DNA from: an uncultured Pirellulaceae bacterium
GTDB taxonomy: Bacteria; Planctomycetota; Planctomycetia; Pirellulales; Pirellulaceae
Direction of reading: 5' to 3'
DNA length: 64,000 nucleotides
NCBI GenBank assembly: GCA_905480545.1
Contig: CAJQQR010000025.1
Coordinates: 1-64,000, forward strand
The notes beneath the pieces are model-generated. The model saw only the letters and a list, made by a program, of their open reading frames with translations. It was not told the origin of the DNA and did not search any database. Positions 47,109-56,807 of this stretch are shown piece by piece (position 1 is the stretch's first letter; each line of letters starts with the position of its first letter). Both the position numbers and the translations under genes were made by a program.

Positions 47109-48590
47109 GTGCGACCTTTTCGATTCTTTATTGTTCTCGCAACTTTTTTAGGTTGCTGTAGTGTTCTTAACGCTGATCAGCGTCCGAATATCATCTTGAT
47201 TTTCATTGACGATTTAGGATGGAAGGACATTGGGTGCTACGGCAACGAGTTCATCGAAACGCCGCGGATCGACGCCTTGGCAAAAGAGGGCATACGTTTC
47301 ACTGATTTTTATGCAGCCGGCGCAGTATGCTCCCCCACCCGATGCGCGGTTCAATCGGGCCAGAATCAGGCACGGATTGGGATCACAGCACATATTCCCG
47401 GCCATTGGCGTCCTTTTGAACGCGTCATCACTCCACTGACAACGATGGCACTACCACTGCAAACGGTGACCGTGGCCGAATCGTTGCAGCAAAGCGGTTA
47501 TTCAACTGGTTATGTAGGAAAATGGCATCTTGGTACAAGCCCCGGATTCCAACCTGAATTTCAGGGTTACGATTTTTCAGCGGTGATTAATGGTCCGCAC
47601 CTGCCAGGCAGGTACCGGGTTCAGAACCAACCGAATTTAAAACCCAAGCCTGGCCAGTATCGAACCGACTTTGAAGCTGACTTGGCGGTCAATTTTATTG
47701 AATCGGAAAGCAAAAAGCCCTTTTTTTTGATGGTGTCACCATTTGCGGTGCACATCCCGCTGGGTGCAATGTCGGAAAAGGTAAAGAAGTACGAAGGCAA
47801 AGCTAGAGCTCGCGGCAATGACTTACCCCATCCTGTCTACGCGGCAATGGTTGAACACTGCGATGAGATGGTCGGTCGCATCGTTGATGCTGTCAAAAAC
47901 TCGGGTATGGAAGACAACACCATGATTGTTTTCACCTCGGACAACGGTGGGCTTTATCGTCGTTACGATTATCGGGAAGCGGCTGATGACAACGTCACAA
48001 GCATGGCCCCGTTAAAGGGAGAGAAGGGATCTCTTCATGAGGGCGGCGTTCGAGTTCCCTTGATCATCAAATACCCTCCTATGACAACACCAGCGAGCGT
48101 CAGTAACGAACCTTCCATCAGCTATGACTTCTTTCCGACATTCGTTGAACTTGCAGATGGTAAGCTTCCTGAGAATCAAATCATTGATGGGCACAGCTTG
48201 ATTCCGCTGCTGAAAAACCCAAAGACCGCACTCGATCGTGACGCTTTGCACTGGCACTACCCCCATTTTCACCATGACCGGCCCGCGAGTAGCATTCGGG
48301 AAAGAGACTGGAAACTGATTGAGTACCTTGATGGCAGTGGCGATTGTGAACTGTACAACTTGGCCAACGACATTGGAGAAAAGAACAACCTTAACAAACG
48401 CAAACCGGGCCGAACGGCCGACCTTCGCAGAAAGCTTCAAGAATGGCGATCGGAGGTACTGGCCAGGATGCCCATTCCCAATCCTCACTACTCGCCAGAG
48501 CGAGCTCACGAGTGGTGGAGCATGCGAACTGGCCGCCCCGTCCCCAGCGAGACGAGGAAACGCTTTCCGCCCACCGAAATGGGCCGTTGA
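47109..48590 (+). CDS. Sulfatase (arylsulfatase-like)
   Basis: 493 residues from the GTG at 47109, which gives the signal peptide RPFRFFIVLATFLGCCSVLN; the frame is open further up to a TTG at 47058. The type I sulfatase motif is VCSPTRCAVQSGQ with Cys74 for formylglycine. The first metal aspartates are in IFIDDLGWKDIGCYGNEF, followed by YVGKWHLG and the late metal motif VFTSDNGG. The C-terminal ELYNLANDIGEKNNL is typical. It probably removes sulfate from a polymer outside the cytoplasm. It is oriented away from the other sulfatase. No anaerobic or FGE-type maturation gene is nearby. Confidence 0.95.
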   Translation: MRPFRFFIVLATFLGCCSVLNADQRPNIILIFIDDLGWKDIGCYGNEFIETPRIDALAKEGIRFTDFYAAGAVCSPTRCAVQSGQNQARIGITAHIPGHWRPFERVITPLTTMALPLQTVTVAESLQQSGYSTGYVGKWHLGTSPGFQPEFQGYDFSAVINGPHLPGRYRVQNQPNLKPKPGQYRTDFEADLAVNFIESESKKPFFLMVSPFAVHIPLGAMSEKVKKYEGKARARGNDLPHPVYAAMVEHCDEMVGRIVDAVKNSGMEDNTMIVFTSDNGGLYRRYDYREAADDNVTSMAPLKGEKGSLHEGGVRVPLIIKYPPMTTPASVSNEPSISYDFFPTFVELADGKLPENQIIDGHSLIPLLKNPKTALDRDALHWHYPHFHHDRPASSIRERDWKLIEYLDGSGDCELYNLANDIGEKNNLNKRKPGRTADLRRKLQEWRSEVLARMPIPNPHYSPERAHEWWSMRTGRPVPSETRKRFPPTEMGR

Positions 48591-48812
48591 ACGCCAACGA
48601 ATTGCATTCGGTGTCCAGATGGCCGTTGGAAGGTTTAAGTTGCTCGGAACAGAGTGCATGCCGAACACCTTACAGATTCTCGGATCCATCACCTGAACCA
48701 TTACAAGTCTCAGATCCCCTAACAAAAATGGCCATGCGACATTAAGGCAACACTGTCATAAGATGTTTTTCCGTTGGAAATCCATTTCGGGAGGACCTGG
48801 GCAACTGAGTAT

Positions 48813-50237
48813 TCAGCCTATGATTTCATTTATCACGTGGCCATGAACGTCGGTAAGACGCATGTCACGGCCACTGAAACGAAACGTTGATCGGGTATGA
48901 TCGACGCCCATCAGGTGCAACATGGTAGCATGCAAATCATGCATCTCGGCTCGGTTTTCCACAGCTTTATATCCCCATTCGTCGGTAGCTCCATAAACGA
49001 TTCCCGGCTTTACACCGCCGCCAGCCAGCCAGACAGTAAAGCCGTATTGGTTATGATCTCGACCGTTTTTTCCTTGTGCGAATGGAGTTCGCCCAAATTC
49101 GCCGGCCCAGACAACGAGCGTGTCGTCAAGCAAACCTCGCTGCCTCAAATCTTTGAGCAAGGCCGCAATGGGCTGATCGACGGCGAGGGCATTATTTTCG
49201 TGTCCCCCCTTCAGATTCGAATGCTGGTCCCAGCGGTCGCCACCCACCTTCGGACATGTTAGTTCAATAAATCGAACGCCCTGTTCCAACATTCGTCGCG
49301 CGATCAGACACTGAGCAGCATAAATACGAGTGGGCGCATATTTTGACTCCATGCCGTAATTCTTTCGCAGGTAAGCCGGCTCTTCGGCAAGCGACATCAC
49401 TTCCGGCACTGCCATCTGCATGGCATACGCTAATTCGTAATTTTTGATAGCGGATTCCAAGCTGTCGTGCTTTCCGTATTGCTTCGTCGCCATCCCATCG
49501 AGCTGGTTGATGAGGTCTAGCTTTTCGCGTTGTTGCCGCGAAGTCGATTCGGTTCGCGCGATATTCGCAACGCCCGTACCCGAAGGCCTAAACACAGAAC
49601 CCTGATAGCTGGCGGGCAGGAATCCGCTGCCAAAACAATCAAGTCCGCCTGGAGGAACCAACCCTCCATTTAGAACGACAAATCCTGGCAGGTTTTGGCA
49701 CTCGCTGCCAAGTCCATAATTAACCCACGCTCCCATACTCGGGCGCCCCTGCAATCCGCTTCCGGTATGCAAAAAATAATTGGCGAAAGTGTGTTCTGGA
49801 AACCCGGATGTCATTGATCGGATAATAGCGAGTTCATCAACGCACTGGGCCACGTGCGGAAACAATTCGCTGACCGCAATACCTGACTGGCCGTACTTTT
49901 TAAACTTCCACGGACTAGCCAGTACCGTACCATTGTTATTGAATTGGGTCGGCTCCACATTAAACAGCTTTCCAGGATCCTTACCATTGTATTTGTCTAG
50001 CAATGGCTTGGGATCAAACGTATCGACTTGGGAAGGACCTCCGTCCATGTACAGAAAGATCACATTCTTAGCACGGACTTTAAAGTGCGGTCCGTGACGA
50101 GCATTCTCTTCTTGTGATGGAGTTCCGGTATGCCCGGCGAAAGAGGGATCCGAATTCAATCCGGCCAGAGCAAGTGCACCAAATCCGCTGGCACATTTCG
50201 CGAGCATGTCCCGTCGGGTCGTTGGTTGCAAGTTCAT
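48813..50237 (-). CDS. DUF1501 family protein, Tat-exported
   Basis: About 474 residues from the ATG at 50237 (MNLQPTTRRDMLAKCASGFG), which places the Tat motif at the N-terminus; the frame also has a start at 50270 that overlaps the upstream gene by four bases. Motifs are YMDGGPSQVDTFDPKPLLD, CLIARRMLEQGVRFIELTCP, VWAGEFGRTPFAQGKNGRDH, NQYGFTVWLAGGGVKPGIVY and MLHLMGVDHTRSTFRFSGRD. It follows a large PSCyt1/DUF1549/DUF1553 gene as the second gene of an operon. Intact; substrate unknown. Confidence 0.95.
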   Translation of the reverse strand: MNLQPTTRRDMLAKCASGFGALALAGLNSDPSFAGHTGTPSQEENARHGPHFKVRAKNVIFLYMDGGPSQVDTFDPKPLLDKYNGKDPGKLFNVEPTQFNNNGTVLASPWKFKKYGQSGIAVSELFPHVAQCVDELAIIRSMTSGFPEHTFANYFLHTGSGLQGRPSMGAWVNYGLGSECQNLPGFVVLNGGLVPPGGLDCFGSGFLPASYQGSVFRPSGTGVANIARTESTSRQQREKLDLINQLDGMATKQYGKHDSLESAIKNYELAYAMQMAVPEVMSLAEEPAYLRKNYGMESKYAPTRIYAAQCLIARRMLEQGVRFIELTCPKVGGDRWDQHSNLKGGHENNALAVDQPIAALLKDLRQRGLLDDTLVVWAGEFGRTPFAQGKNGRDHNQYGFTVWLAGGGVKPGIVYGATDEWGYKAVENRAEMHDLHATMLHLMGVDHTRSTFRFSGRDMRLTDVHGHVINEIIG

Positions 50238-50266
50238 TTGTTGGCAGGGATAAGATTTGTTTATGA

Positions 50267-53200
50267 TCATCGGAGAAAAATGAATTCCTTGGTATTAACG
50301 AGAACGTGTGCAAAGTCTCCCCAGAGGTTCGCGTCTTCGAGAGTGACCCCGCGCTTTGCAGCTTGCGACGCCAGGAAAGCAACAGCAACATCGCTTTCCT
50401 GCTTTGTGGGCGGCCTGCCAAAACCAGAGCGATACATCCATTCGATACGAAGGGCGACGGATTGAGAATCCGTTGGCGGAACACGTTTCAGAGCGAATTC
50501 GCCCCATTTTCGCGATAGCTCTACTACCAGTGGATCGTTCAACAAAATCAACGCTTGAGCCGGCACGTTAGAGACGTTGCGACGTCCCATCGAACTGAAA
50601 GGAACAGGCGTATCGAACGTCAACATGAACGGAGAAAGGAAATTACGACGCACGGAAATGTAGATCGATCTCCGCCCATTTCCATCTAGCGGTCCGCTAT
50701 TTCCTGGGCGGCCGCGACCGTCCATAAACGCCGTCAAATGGATGGGTACAGGCGAACCGAAAGGCGTGCGATCGAGACGTCTTGATAAGGTCAGCAGGGA
50801 ATCTCGTATGACCTCCCCCTGCAGACGCCGCGGAGGGCAATGATGCCAGAGCAGATTTTTAGGATCAGCTTTCTTTGCCTTTGGGCTAGTGTTGCTGGAC
50901 ATTTGGTAGGATCGCGACAGCACAATGTATTTGATCATGCTCTTTAGACTGCGTCGTTTAGCAAGGAACCGAGTTGCCAGATGATCAAGTAATTGCGGAT
51001 GCGTTGGTCTCTGACCGAGGAATCCAAAGTCGTCAACCGTTGGGACTATTCCTCGTCCCATTAGATGGTGCCAGATGCGATTCACAAAGACACGCGACGT
51101 CAACGGATTGGTCGGATCATTGATCTGCTCAGCCAATTCCAACCGACCACTTCCCGACTTGATTGATAGGGGAGCGTCGCCAGAAATGGCTGTCAAAAAG
51201 TGTCTCGGCTCCAAGTCTCCCGGTTTTGACGAGTTGCCGCGAATTAGTATGCGGTCATCTTCGCCGCTTCCATCGAGCATGGCAGGTGCAATTCGCGACT
51301 TGCGAATGATCTGAGAAGCGAGTTTTTCACGTTCCTTTTGCCAAGCTCGAACCAAGTTTTGTATGGCAGCGTCAGCAACTTGTGCAGGTGAAGAAATTTT
51401 GGACTGATTTTTTTGCGACAGCTCTTCAGGTTTGAGCGCTTCAGCACGAATAGCCGTCTTGAATACGACGTGGTCAAGGCCGATGTTACCCCAGCCCGAT
51501 ACATGGTTGTCCACGACCTGAATCTTCGCCTTCTTGCCCGCAAATTGACGGACGTTCCATGTATTTAAGGACATTTGATTGTTGTTCATGCCCGTGGCCG
51601 ACAAAGCTACCCGCCCTTCAATCACCAAATTGACACAGGTCTTTCCGATGTGCCGACCACCCCCAACGAGGAATTCGATGGTGTCAAAGTCGATCAGGAA
51701 CTCTGACGATGTCAAGGTTCCCGTCAGACCGTCACCCTTAACCACGTCTCCCCCCGGACGAATGTTATGAGAATTGACGAAGAATTTTCCATGACCGTTA
51801 ATTCGCCCTTGATAGGGCGCTATCGTTTTCAAGGTCTGCGGAATCTTTCCGAATGCTTGGCCAGTTGCTGTCCAGCCTTCATAAGTTCCCGATTCGAAAT
51901 CCGCAAAAACGCGTTCTTCATACTTGATCTTGGCACCGACATTCAGAATGGCGTCGACTTCCTTGGCATATTCTTCGAATTGTTTGTCAGCGGCAATCAA
52001 TTTCTGGTCAAGATCTGCCAATCTTTTCGCGTCGAGTCCTTGGGTCACCATACGTACGGACATCTGCTGATTCGCTGCGGGAATAAATTCGAGGTGCAGA
52101 CGGTGACCGACATAACGTGTCAGATTGAGAGTCGCCCAACGCTGGCCCGCCCTGACAGCAACGATGGTCTGTTTATGAAGTGGACCAGCGACTAGTCGGT
52201 GAGAATCGACACACGCGACGATATGACCGACCCCCTCAACCCTGCAGTTGATGACCCCATGCTTCAGCTCAAAGGTCGGGGACCGAAGTGTCCGACCGCT
52301 CTTGGGTAATCTTGCGACAGAACTTCTATCTTGCACGGTTCCTTCTGTAATCGACTCGAGACCCGACCAGATGAAATCGCTGACGGCGGCACCGTGCGTG
52401 GCGACGTTTAGGGTAACTTGATCAGATGAAAAGTATGGAAGCCCTTCACGTCTGGGCGACTGGCCGAAAATGAAACCATCTTGCATGTACTGGTTCTGCG
52501 GAAGGCTCGCGTAATCAACAACGATGGATTCATCGGCAACATGATTTGTGTGAGACGGCATTTTGATGCCTCGGCTTTCCAGCAGCCCAAGAATTTGTCG
52601 CTGGTACTTCTGGTCGACCTCTGAAAGTTGATTTGCAACCCGGCGGTTTTGTTCCATTGATTCGAATCGAACCTGCCGATAATCGCTACTCTGAAGAAAA
52701 CCGGAGAGTGAATAGTAATCGGCTGTGGAAATCGCGTCGAACTTGTGATCATGACATCGTGCACATGCCACTGTCGCCCCCAGGAATGCCTTCGACATCA
52801 CGTCGAGCATATTGTCAAAGCGATCTGCTTCGTCCTTGCGAATATCAACCGGTGAGTGAACCCATTCCCCCAAAAACCAAAACCCTGTGCCGAGCACAGA
52901 TTCGTTGAAGTTCGCTGTCGGATGCAATCGAGGTTGCGGCAGAAGGTCACCGGCAATGTGCTCGCGAATAAACTGATCGTAGGGCACGTCCCCGTTTAAC
53001 GCACGAATGACATAGTCCCGATATTGAAAAGCGTTTGGTGTGTCGTTGTCAAACTCGTGCCCACGCGATTCCGCATAACGCACCAAGTCCAGCCAGTGCC
53101 TTCCCCAGCGTTCGCCAAAATGTGGAGAATCGAGCAAGCGGTCGACGACCTGTTCAACCGCGTTCGCGTCTTTGTTAGCGATAAATGTTTTTATTTCTTC

Positions 53201-53842
53201 CGGCGTCGGGGGCAAACCGATTAGGTCAAAATAGAGTCGACGCAAAAGAGCATGGCGATCTGTGTCTCGAGCAGGCGTCAAACCAGCCTTTTCAAGATTG
53301 GCGAGAATATAACGATCCACATCGTTACGTGGCCAGTTAGTATTTTTAACATTGGGTGGAGCAGCATTAACAATCGGCTGCCAGACCCAAAACTTGGACC
53401 TTCGATTTTTCAGATTGAATTCTTTTCGATTCACATTGGCTGCAGGAGGCGGTTCCTTTGGCCAAGGCGCTCCCATATTAACCCAGCGAACAAGCGTTGC
53501 GATTTCTGTGTCTGGCAGCTTGCCTTTGGGTGGCATCTCGTAGGACTCAAACCGGACTGCGTCGATCAAAATACTTCCGTCAGCATCTCCCGGGATGACC
53601 GCTGGACCTGAGTCTCCGCCGCTCAAATGGCCTTCCCGACTATCTAACAACAACTTCGCTTCCAGACGTTTCGACGTTACGCTGTGACATTGGTAACAGT
53701 GCTTAACGAAAAGCGGTCGCACCTGCTTTTCAAAAAACTCTAGTTGATCTGGCGTAGGTGTTTGTTTGTCAGTTTGTGCCGAGAGCGGCGCAACGGACAA
53801 CGAGAACAAAACCAGAAACGACGGTAATCGAAAATTCTTCAT
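50267..53842 (-). CDS. Large PSCyt1-DUF1549-DUF1553 protein with inserted beta-sandwich domain
   Basis: About 1191 residues from the ATG at 53842 (MKNFRLPSFLVLFSLSVAPL, a signal peptide); an upstream ATG at 53956 is in frame but adds an unlikely leader. PSCyt1 has CYQCH and a later YEMPPKGKLPDTEIATLVRW. DUF1549 has YFDLIGLPPTPEEIKTFI, GERWGRHWLDLVRYAESRGH and the second CxxCH in CARCHDHKFDAIS. Between DUF1549 and DUF1553 sits an extra domain (about residues 680-840): FADFESGTYEGWTATGQAFG, then FLVGGGRHIGKTCVNLVIEG and IQVVDNHVSGWGNIGLDHVV, resembling the C-terminal beta-sandwich of GH32/levanase-type proteins. DUF1553 ends with NTKEFIFLR. It overlaps the DUF1501 frame by four bases. Confidence 0.94.
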   Translation of the reverse strand: MKNFRLPSFLVLFSLSVAPLSAQTDKQTPTPDQLEFFEKQVRPLFVKHCYQCHSVTSKRLEAKLLLDSREGHLSGGDSGPAVIPGDADGSILIDAVRFESYEMPPKGKLPDTEIATLVRWVNMGAPWPKEPPPAANVNRKEFNLKNRRSKFWVWQPIVNAAPPNVKNTNWPRNDVDRYILANLEKAGLTPARDTDRHALLRRLYFDLIGLPPTPEEIKTFIANKDANAVEQVVDRLLDSPHFGERWGRHWLDLVRYAESRGHEFDNDTPNAFQYRDYVIRALNGDVPYDQFIREHIAGDLLPQPRLHPTANFNESVLGTGFWFLGEWVHSPVDIRKDEADRFDNMLDVMSKAFLGATVACARCHDHKFDAISTADYYSLSGFLQSSDYRQVRFESMEQNRRVANQLSEVDQKYQRQILGLLESRGIKMPSHTNHVADESIVVDYASLPQNQYMQDGFIFGQSPRREGLPYFSSDQVTLNVATHGAAVSDFIWSGLESITEGTVQDRSSVARLPKSGRTLRSPTFELKHGVINCRVEGVGHIVACVDSHRLVAGPLHKQTIVAVRAGQRWATLNLTRYVGHRLHLEFIPAANQQMSVRMVTQGLDAKRLADLDQKLIAADKQFEEYAKEVDAILNVGAKIKYEERVFADFESGTYEGWTATGQAFGKIPQTLKTIAPYQGRINGHGKFFVNSHNIRPGGDVVKGDGLTGTLTSSEFLIDFDTIEFLVGGGRHIGKTCVNLVIEGRVALSATGMNNNQMSLNTWNVRQFAGKKAKIQVVDNHVSGWGNIGLDHVVFKTAIRAEALKPEELSQKNQSKISSPAQVADAAIQNLVRAWQKEREKLASQIIRKSRIAPAMLDGSGEDDRILIRGNSSKPGDLEPRHFLTAISGDAPLSIKSGSGRLELAEQINDPTNPLTSRVFVNRIWHHLMGRGIVPTVDDFGFLGQRPTHPQLLDHLATRFLAKRRSLKSMIKYIVLSRSYQMSSNTSPKAKKADPKNLLWHHCPPRRLQGEVIRDSLLTLSRRLDRTPFGSPVPIHLTAFMDGRGRPGNSGPLDGNGRRSIYISVRRNFLSPFMLTFDTPVPFSSMGRRNVSNVPAQALILLNDPLVVELSRKWGEFALKRVPPTDSQSVALRIEWMYRSGFGRPPTKQESDVAVAFLASQAAKRGVTLEDANLWGDFAHVLVNTKEFIFLR

Positions 53843-53956
53843 TTCACTTGTGCTTAAATGAACTGCGACATTCCAGAAGGGGCAAACCACCACACATTCG
53901 CCAATTATGGCCCATGAGACGCTCATGTCGAGGGTGAAATGCGACGCGGCACTCAT

Positions 53957-54675
53957 GATTTACGACATCTAAAAAGGATATTAGCGTCATGTCGTGTAAC
54001 ATAAAAAGAACTCAATATGTTGCCTTGCTCGTCAAAACCTTTTGCTCCAACGGACCAAGTTGCCGTGGACTACATCATGGGCCACGACAGGTGCTTCTTC
54101 GCACGCAAAAATTTCGAGCCACAAGGTTTCAATTGGCTACCGCAAGTAAGGCTCGAGATTCAGATTCTCGCGGAATGACCAAAAGGTTTTCTACTAGAGT
54201 TTCGAACAAAATCTCAAGCATCGACTTCGCGTCCCCGAACGGCGCCCACAATATGTAGAGGTCAAAGACAATTCGAACCGTCCGCTGCAATGGAGCAAAC
54301 TGGCATTCCCCAAGATAAGTTGACAGTGAATCAGTGTTGTTATACGAGCGATTCCCGGTTTCGCAGTCTTCTTTTGCAGCTTCGCCAATTTTGGACACAG
54401 ACCCGACCAATGCAACCGTTCTTCATGCTTTCCACAATTTAAATTCAATTGCCTCGTTGTTGCCTATTCGGTTGGGAACAGGAACCAATCGATGAACAGT
54501 ATGGTTAATGGTGTACAAGTTTATGCTTGCTGGATAGCCACTGCTCTGTATTGTGGGTCTGAAGGACCGTGTGGGACAACTCCGTTGCCACACCGGCTAG
54601 CATCACGAACAAGTCGCATGTTCATTTTTCGAAACTGAAACAGCGAGAAGTTAAAATTGTCTCACCGCACTGAAA
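53957..54675. other. 0.7-kb intergenic region with doubtful ORFs
   Basis: A minus-strand ORF at 54129-54410 contains RIVFDLYILWAPFGDAKSML and is rather protein-like. A plus-strand ORF at 53989-54258 overlaps it. Neither has a recognisable family, and neither start is supported. The region lies downstream of the TadG-like gene and upstream of the large DUF1553 gene. Confidence 0.3.
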
Positions 54676-55791
54676 TCAATTAACGAGCTCCACAATTCTT
54701 AAAGTAGCGCCACCAACTCCACTTGGACTTCCGCCACCCCAGTCGGTATTAACTCGTTTTGTAGTTACGGTGCCAATCACGACAGACACATCGATACGTT
54801 TCGACGGCTTGTTTGGATTTTTTATCTTCTGAACTTCCACACGATCTAAATAAACCGACACAAAATCGCCGATACGAACATCGCCTACGAGATACCCAGC
54901 AGAATTTCGAGTGTTCCCCAATTCTTCGATTACTGGCATAACGATGGTTCTATCTTCATGACCGGAAGGTAGATCAAAACGTTCCAGTAGTTCCTCGGCC
55001 AATTCGTCCGGTGAACCACCTTGATACAACACAGAACACTCATCGCCCACCTTAACGCTTACTGGCAACTGCCGGTTGGCCAAGATATCTTTGACTTCAG
55101 AAGTGGAAGCACCAGGGCCATCTGCCCCTAAATCCAACACCAGGTGTGCTACATCTTCGTGGCCGAACATCATCACGATGACTTCGTCATCTACTTCAAA
55201 ACGATTTAAATCGGGCTCAGAGGGACCGTCTAACGAATTGTTTGCATTTGACAAATCTGGCAAAACGTCCCCAAAACCAACTGTTCGCAAGCCAATGGGT
55301 ACGGCCTTCGCACTTGAACTACCCGATAGTCGGGCGATAGCCGAAACAGTTGCGGTAACGTCAGTCACTCCAAAGAAGGAAAAAAATGGCGTGGTCAAGT
55401 AATTCGAATTTGCACTGCCGCGAACAACCGTCACTTTTATCGCATCCGCATCTATTCCAGAATCAGTTGAGAAAATTGCTGTTGCAGGATCCCATTTGCC
55501 GAACTGCAGGTTTCCGGGTGTGAGCACGTCTCCTTGGAATCTTTGGTTGTGATTTGCAAACTCAGAAGCGTAAAGAAAAGCCTCGTCTCGTGCAGATACT
55601 GAGTTTATGTTTCCAATCCGCATGACTGCTGCTAGTGCAGCGGCATCGGCCGCATTTTGCATCGACGATCGTTCAGCCTGGAAACTTCCGTAATCAACCA
55701 TCATCCCTGCAACAACCAGCAAAACGACGATCAAAAGCGGAAGTAAGGCAAACGCGGTGCCGTTTCGTGTTTTTTTTAAGCGTGTCATCAC
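54676..55791 (-). CDS. TadG-like pilus assembly protein
   Basis: 371 residues. The N-terminus is typical of TadG: a basic start (MTRLKKTRNGTAFALLPLLI), one membrane helix, then VDYGSFQAERSSMQNAADAA followed by ALAAVMRIGN. The remainder is extracytoplasmic with NSNYLTTPFFSFFGVTDVTA and IARLSGSSSAKAVPIGLRT, also typical. The C-terminal half (about 230-371) contains VGDVRIGDFVSVYLDRVEVQ and is not conserved. TadE/TadG proteins are minor pseudopilins or assembly factors of Flp/Tad pili. It follows the TadE-like gene by 58 bp in the same orientation. No other tad genes are in the window. Confidence 0.85.
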   Translation of the reverse strand: MMTRLKKTRNGTAFALLPLLIVVLLVVAGMMVDYGSFQAERSSMQNAADAAALAAVMRIGNINSVSARDEAFLYASEFANHNQRFQGDVLTPGNLQFGKWDPATAIFSTDSGIDADAIKVTVVRGSANSNYLTTPFFSFFGVTDVTATVSAIARLSGSSSAKAVPIGLRTVGFGDVLPDLSNANNSLDGPSEPDLNRFEVDDEVIVMMFGHEDVAHLVLDLGADGPGASTSEVKDILANRQLPVSVKVGDECSVLYQGGSPDELAEELLERFDLPSGHEDRTIVMPVIEELGNTRNSAGYLVGDVRIGDFVSVYLDRVEVQKIKNPNKPSKRIDVSVVIGTVTTKRVNTDWGGGSPSGVGGATLRIVELVN

Positions 55792-55849
55792 GACTTACCT
55801 TCAGCGATTATCTTGGGCTATTGAGCTTGGACTTATTTTTTCGGGGGAC

Positions 55850-56449
55850 TTAATCGTCGTCGTCGTCATCGTTCTTCTTCTTCTTCTTCTTCTTCTTCTT
55901 CTTCTTGTTGTCGTCATCGTCATCGTCATCGTCATCTGACTTCTTGCTCTTCTTGGTATCCTTCTTGCTCTTCTTGGTGTCCTTCTTCGTTTTCTTGGTG
56001 TTCTTCTTTCCCGAAGGTGGATCTGTGCCGCCGGGATCATTCGCACCGTCTCCTTCGGCCGGCATCACGCATACACCGATCAGTTGCCTGTTTTTCATGA
56101 AAGAAGATGCAAAAAATGCAACCTGACTGTAGCTAACCTCGATTTTTACACTTACAGGTTCAAATGCATCGAGATTTTCGGGTGGATTGGGAGACACGGT
56201 TACGGTGTAGTTTTCGATTCCAGCGGCATTCATCGCTGCACTAACGATGTCTTCAACATCTCCCGTCGAGCTGTTTTCAAAAACGGCGACTCGACAACCG
56301 GCACGAGAGGCTTCCTCAAGGACATGTTGCACCATGACGGCGCGTCCCATTTCCACGCTACCCAATAGAAGCGTGATCACCAATGGAAGGATAACAGCGA
56401 ACTCTACTGTTGCAGCACCCGATCGAGTGTATTTTGATTTGGTTTTCAT
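55850..56449 (-). CDS. TadE-like protein with long lysine/aspartate tail
   Basis: 199 residues from the ATG at 56449 (MKTKSKYTRSGAATVEFAVI); the frame is open to 56518. The TadE signature GAATVEFAVILPLVITLLLG is followed by EMGRAVMVQHVLEEASRAGC. The domain ends with VSYSQVAFFASSFMKNRQLI. From about residue 135 the protein changes into a low-complexity tail: lysine/threonine/serine repeats (KKTKKDTKKSKKDTKKSKK), then aspartates, eleven lysines, and aspartates to the end. The tail is encoded by trinucleotide and hexanucleotide repeats, so its length may vary. Such a charged tail is not part of the normal family. It is probably co-transcribed with the TadG-like gene. Confidence 0.85.
   Translation of the reverse strand: MKTKSKYTRSGAATVEFAVILPLVITLLLGSVEMGRAVMVQHVLEEASRAGCRVAVFENSSTGDVEDIVSAAMNAAGIENYTVTVSPNPPENLDAFEPVSVKIEVSYSQVAFFASSFMKNRQLIGVCVMPAEGDGANDPGGTDPPSGKKNTKKTKKDTKKSKKDTKKSKKSDDDDDDDDDNKKKKKKKKKKKNDDDDDD
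55861..55936. repeat. TTC microsatellite flanked by GTCATC repeats, inside coding sequence
   Basis: On the plus strand TTC repeats run for about 35 bases (55872-55906), bordered by GTC/ATC triplets and followed by repeated CATCGT hexamers to about 55936. In the TadE-like gene this codes for the lysine run and the aspartate runs. Unit length is a multiple of three, so slippage would change the tail length without breaking the frame. Confidence 0.85.
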
Positions 56450-56518
56450 GGTAACAAGGTTTATCCCTAACGATTTGCGGGTACTAAACGCAGCCCCCAT
56501 TTGACAATAATAGGTCAC

Positions 56519-56807
56519 AAACGAAGCAACGTGAGAAAATATTGCTAAACCCGTTCAGGTCCAGATTGCATATACCCGGTGAATAACATCGCTAACTCGA
56601 AAATAAGAGTAACTCGTGATGCTCTAAATGACGCCAGTCACGCTGGCGTTTCCGTTTGTTTCGGTTTTGCCGCTTGGGGCTCCCGGTTTTCAAATAAACA
56701 AATTCTCTTGAGATGAAGTTGGGGGAAAAAACAAAATCATAAACAAACATTTGAAACGACTTTGAAAAGTGGTCCACCATTTACAAGCCCCAAGCAAGCA
56801 TATTTGA
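56519..56807. other. Divergent spacer with a strong hairpin
   Basis: A perfect 7-bp stem (ACGCCAG at 56631-56637 and CTGGCGT at 56643-56649, 5-base loop) is present between the divergent TadE-like gene and the spermidine-synthase-like gene. Being upstream of both, it is unlikely to be an ordinary terminator. No ORF of interest was seen. Confidence 0.4.

Noticed and set aside
55757..56126. Plus-strand ORFs made of serine, leucine or valine runs
   Set aside because: They are antisense readings of the TadE tail microsatellite.
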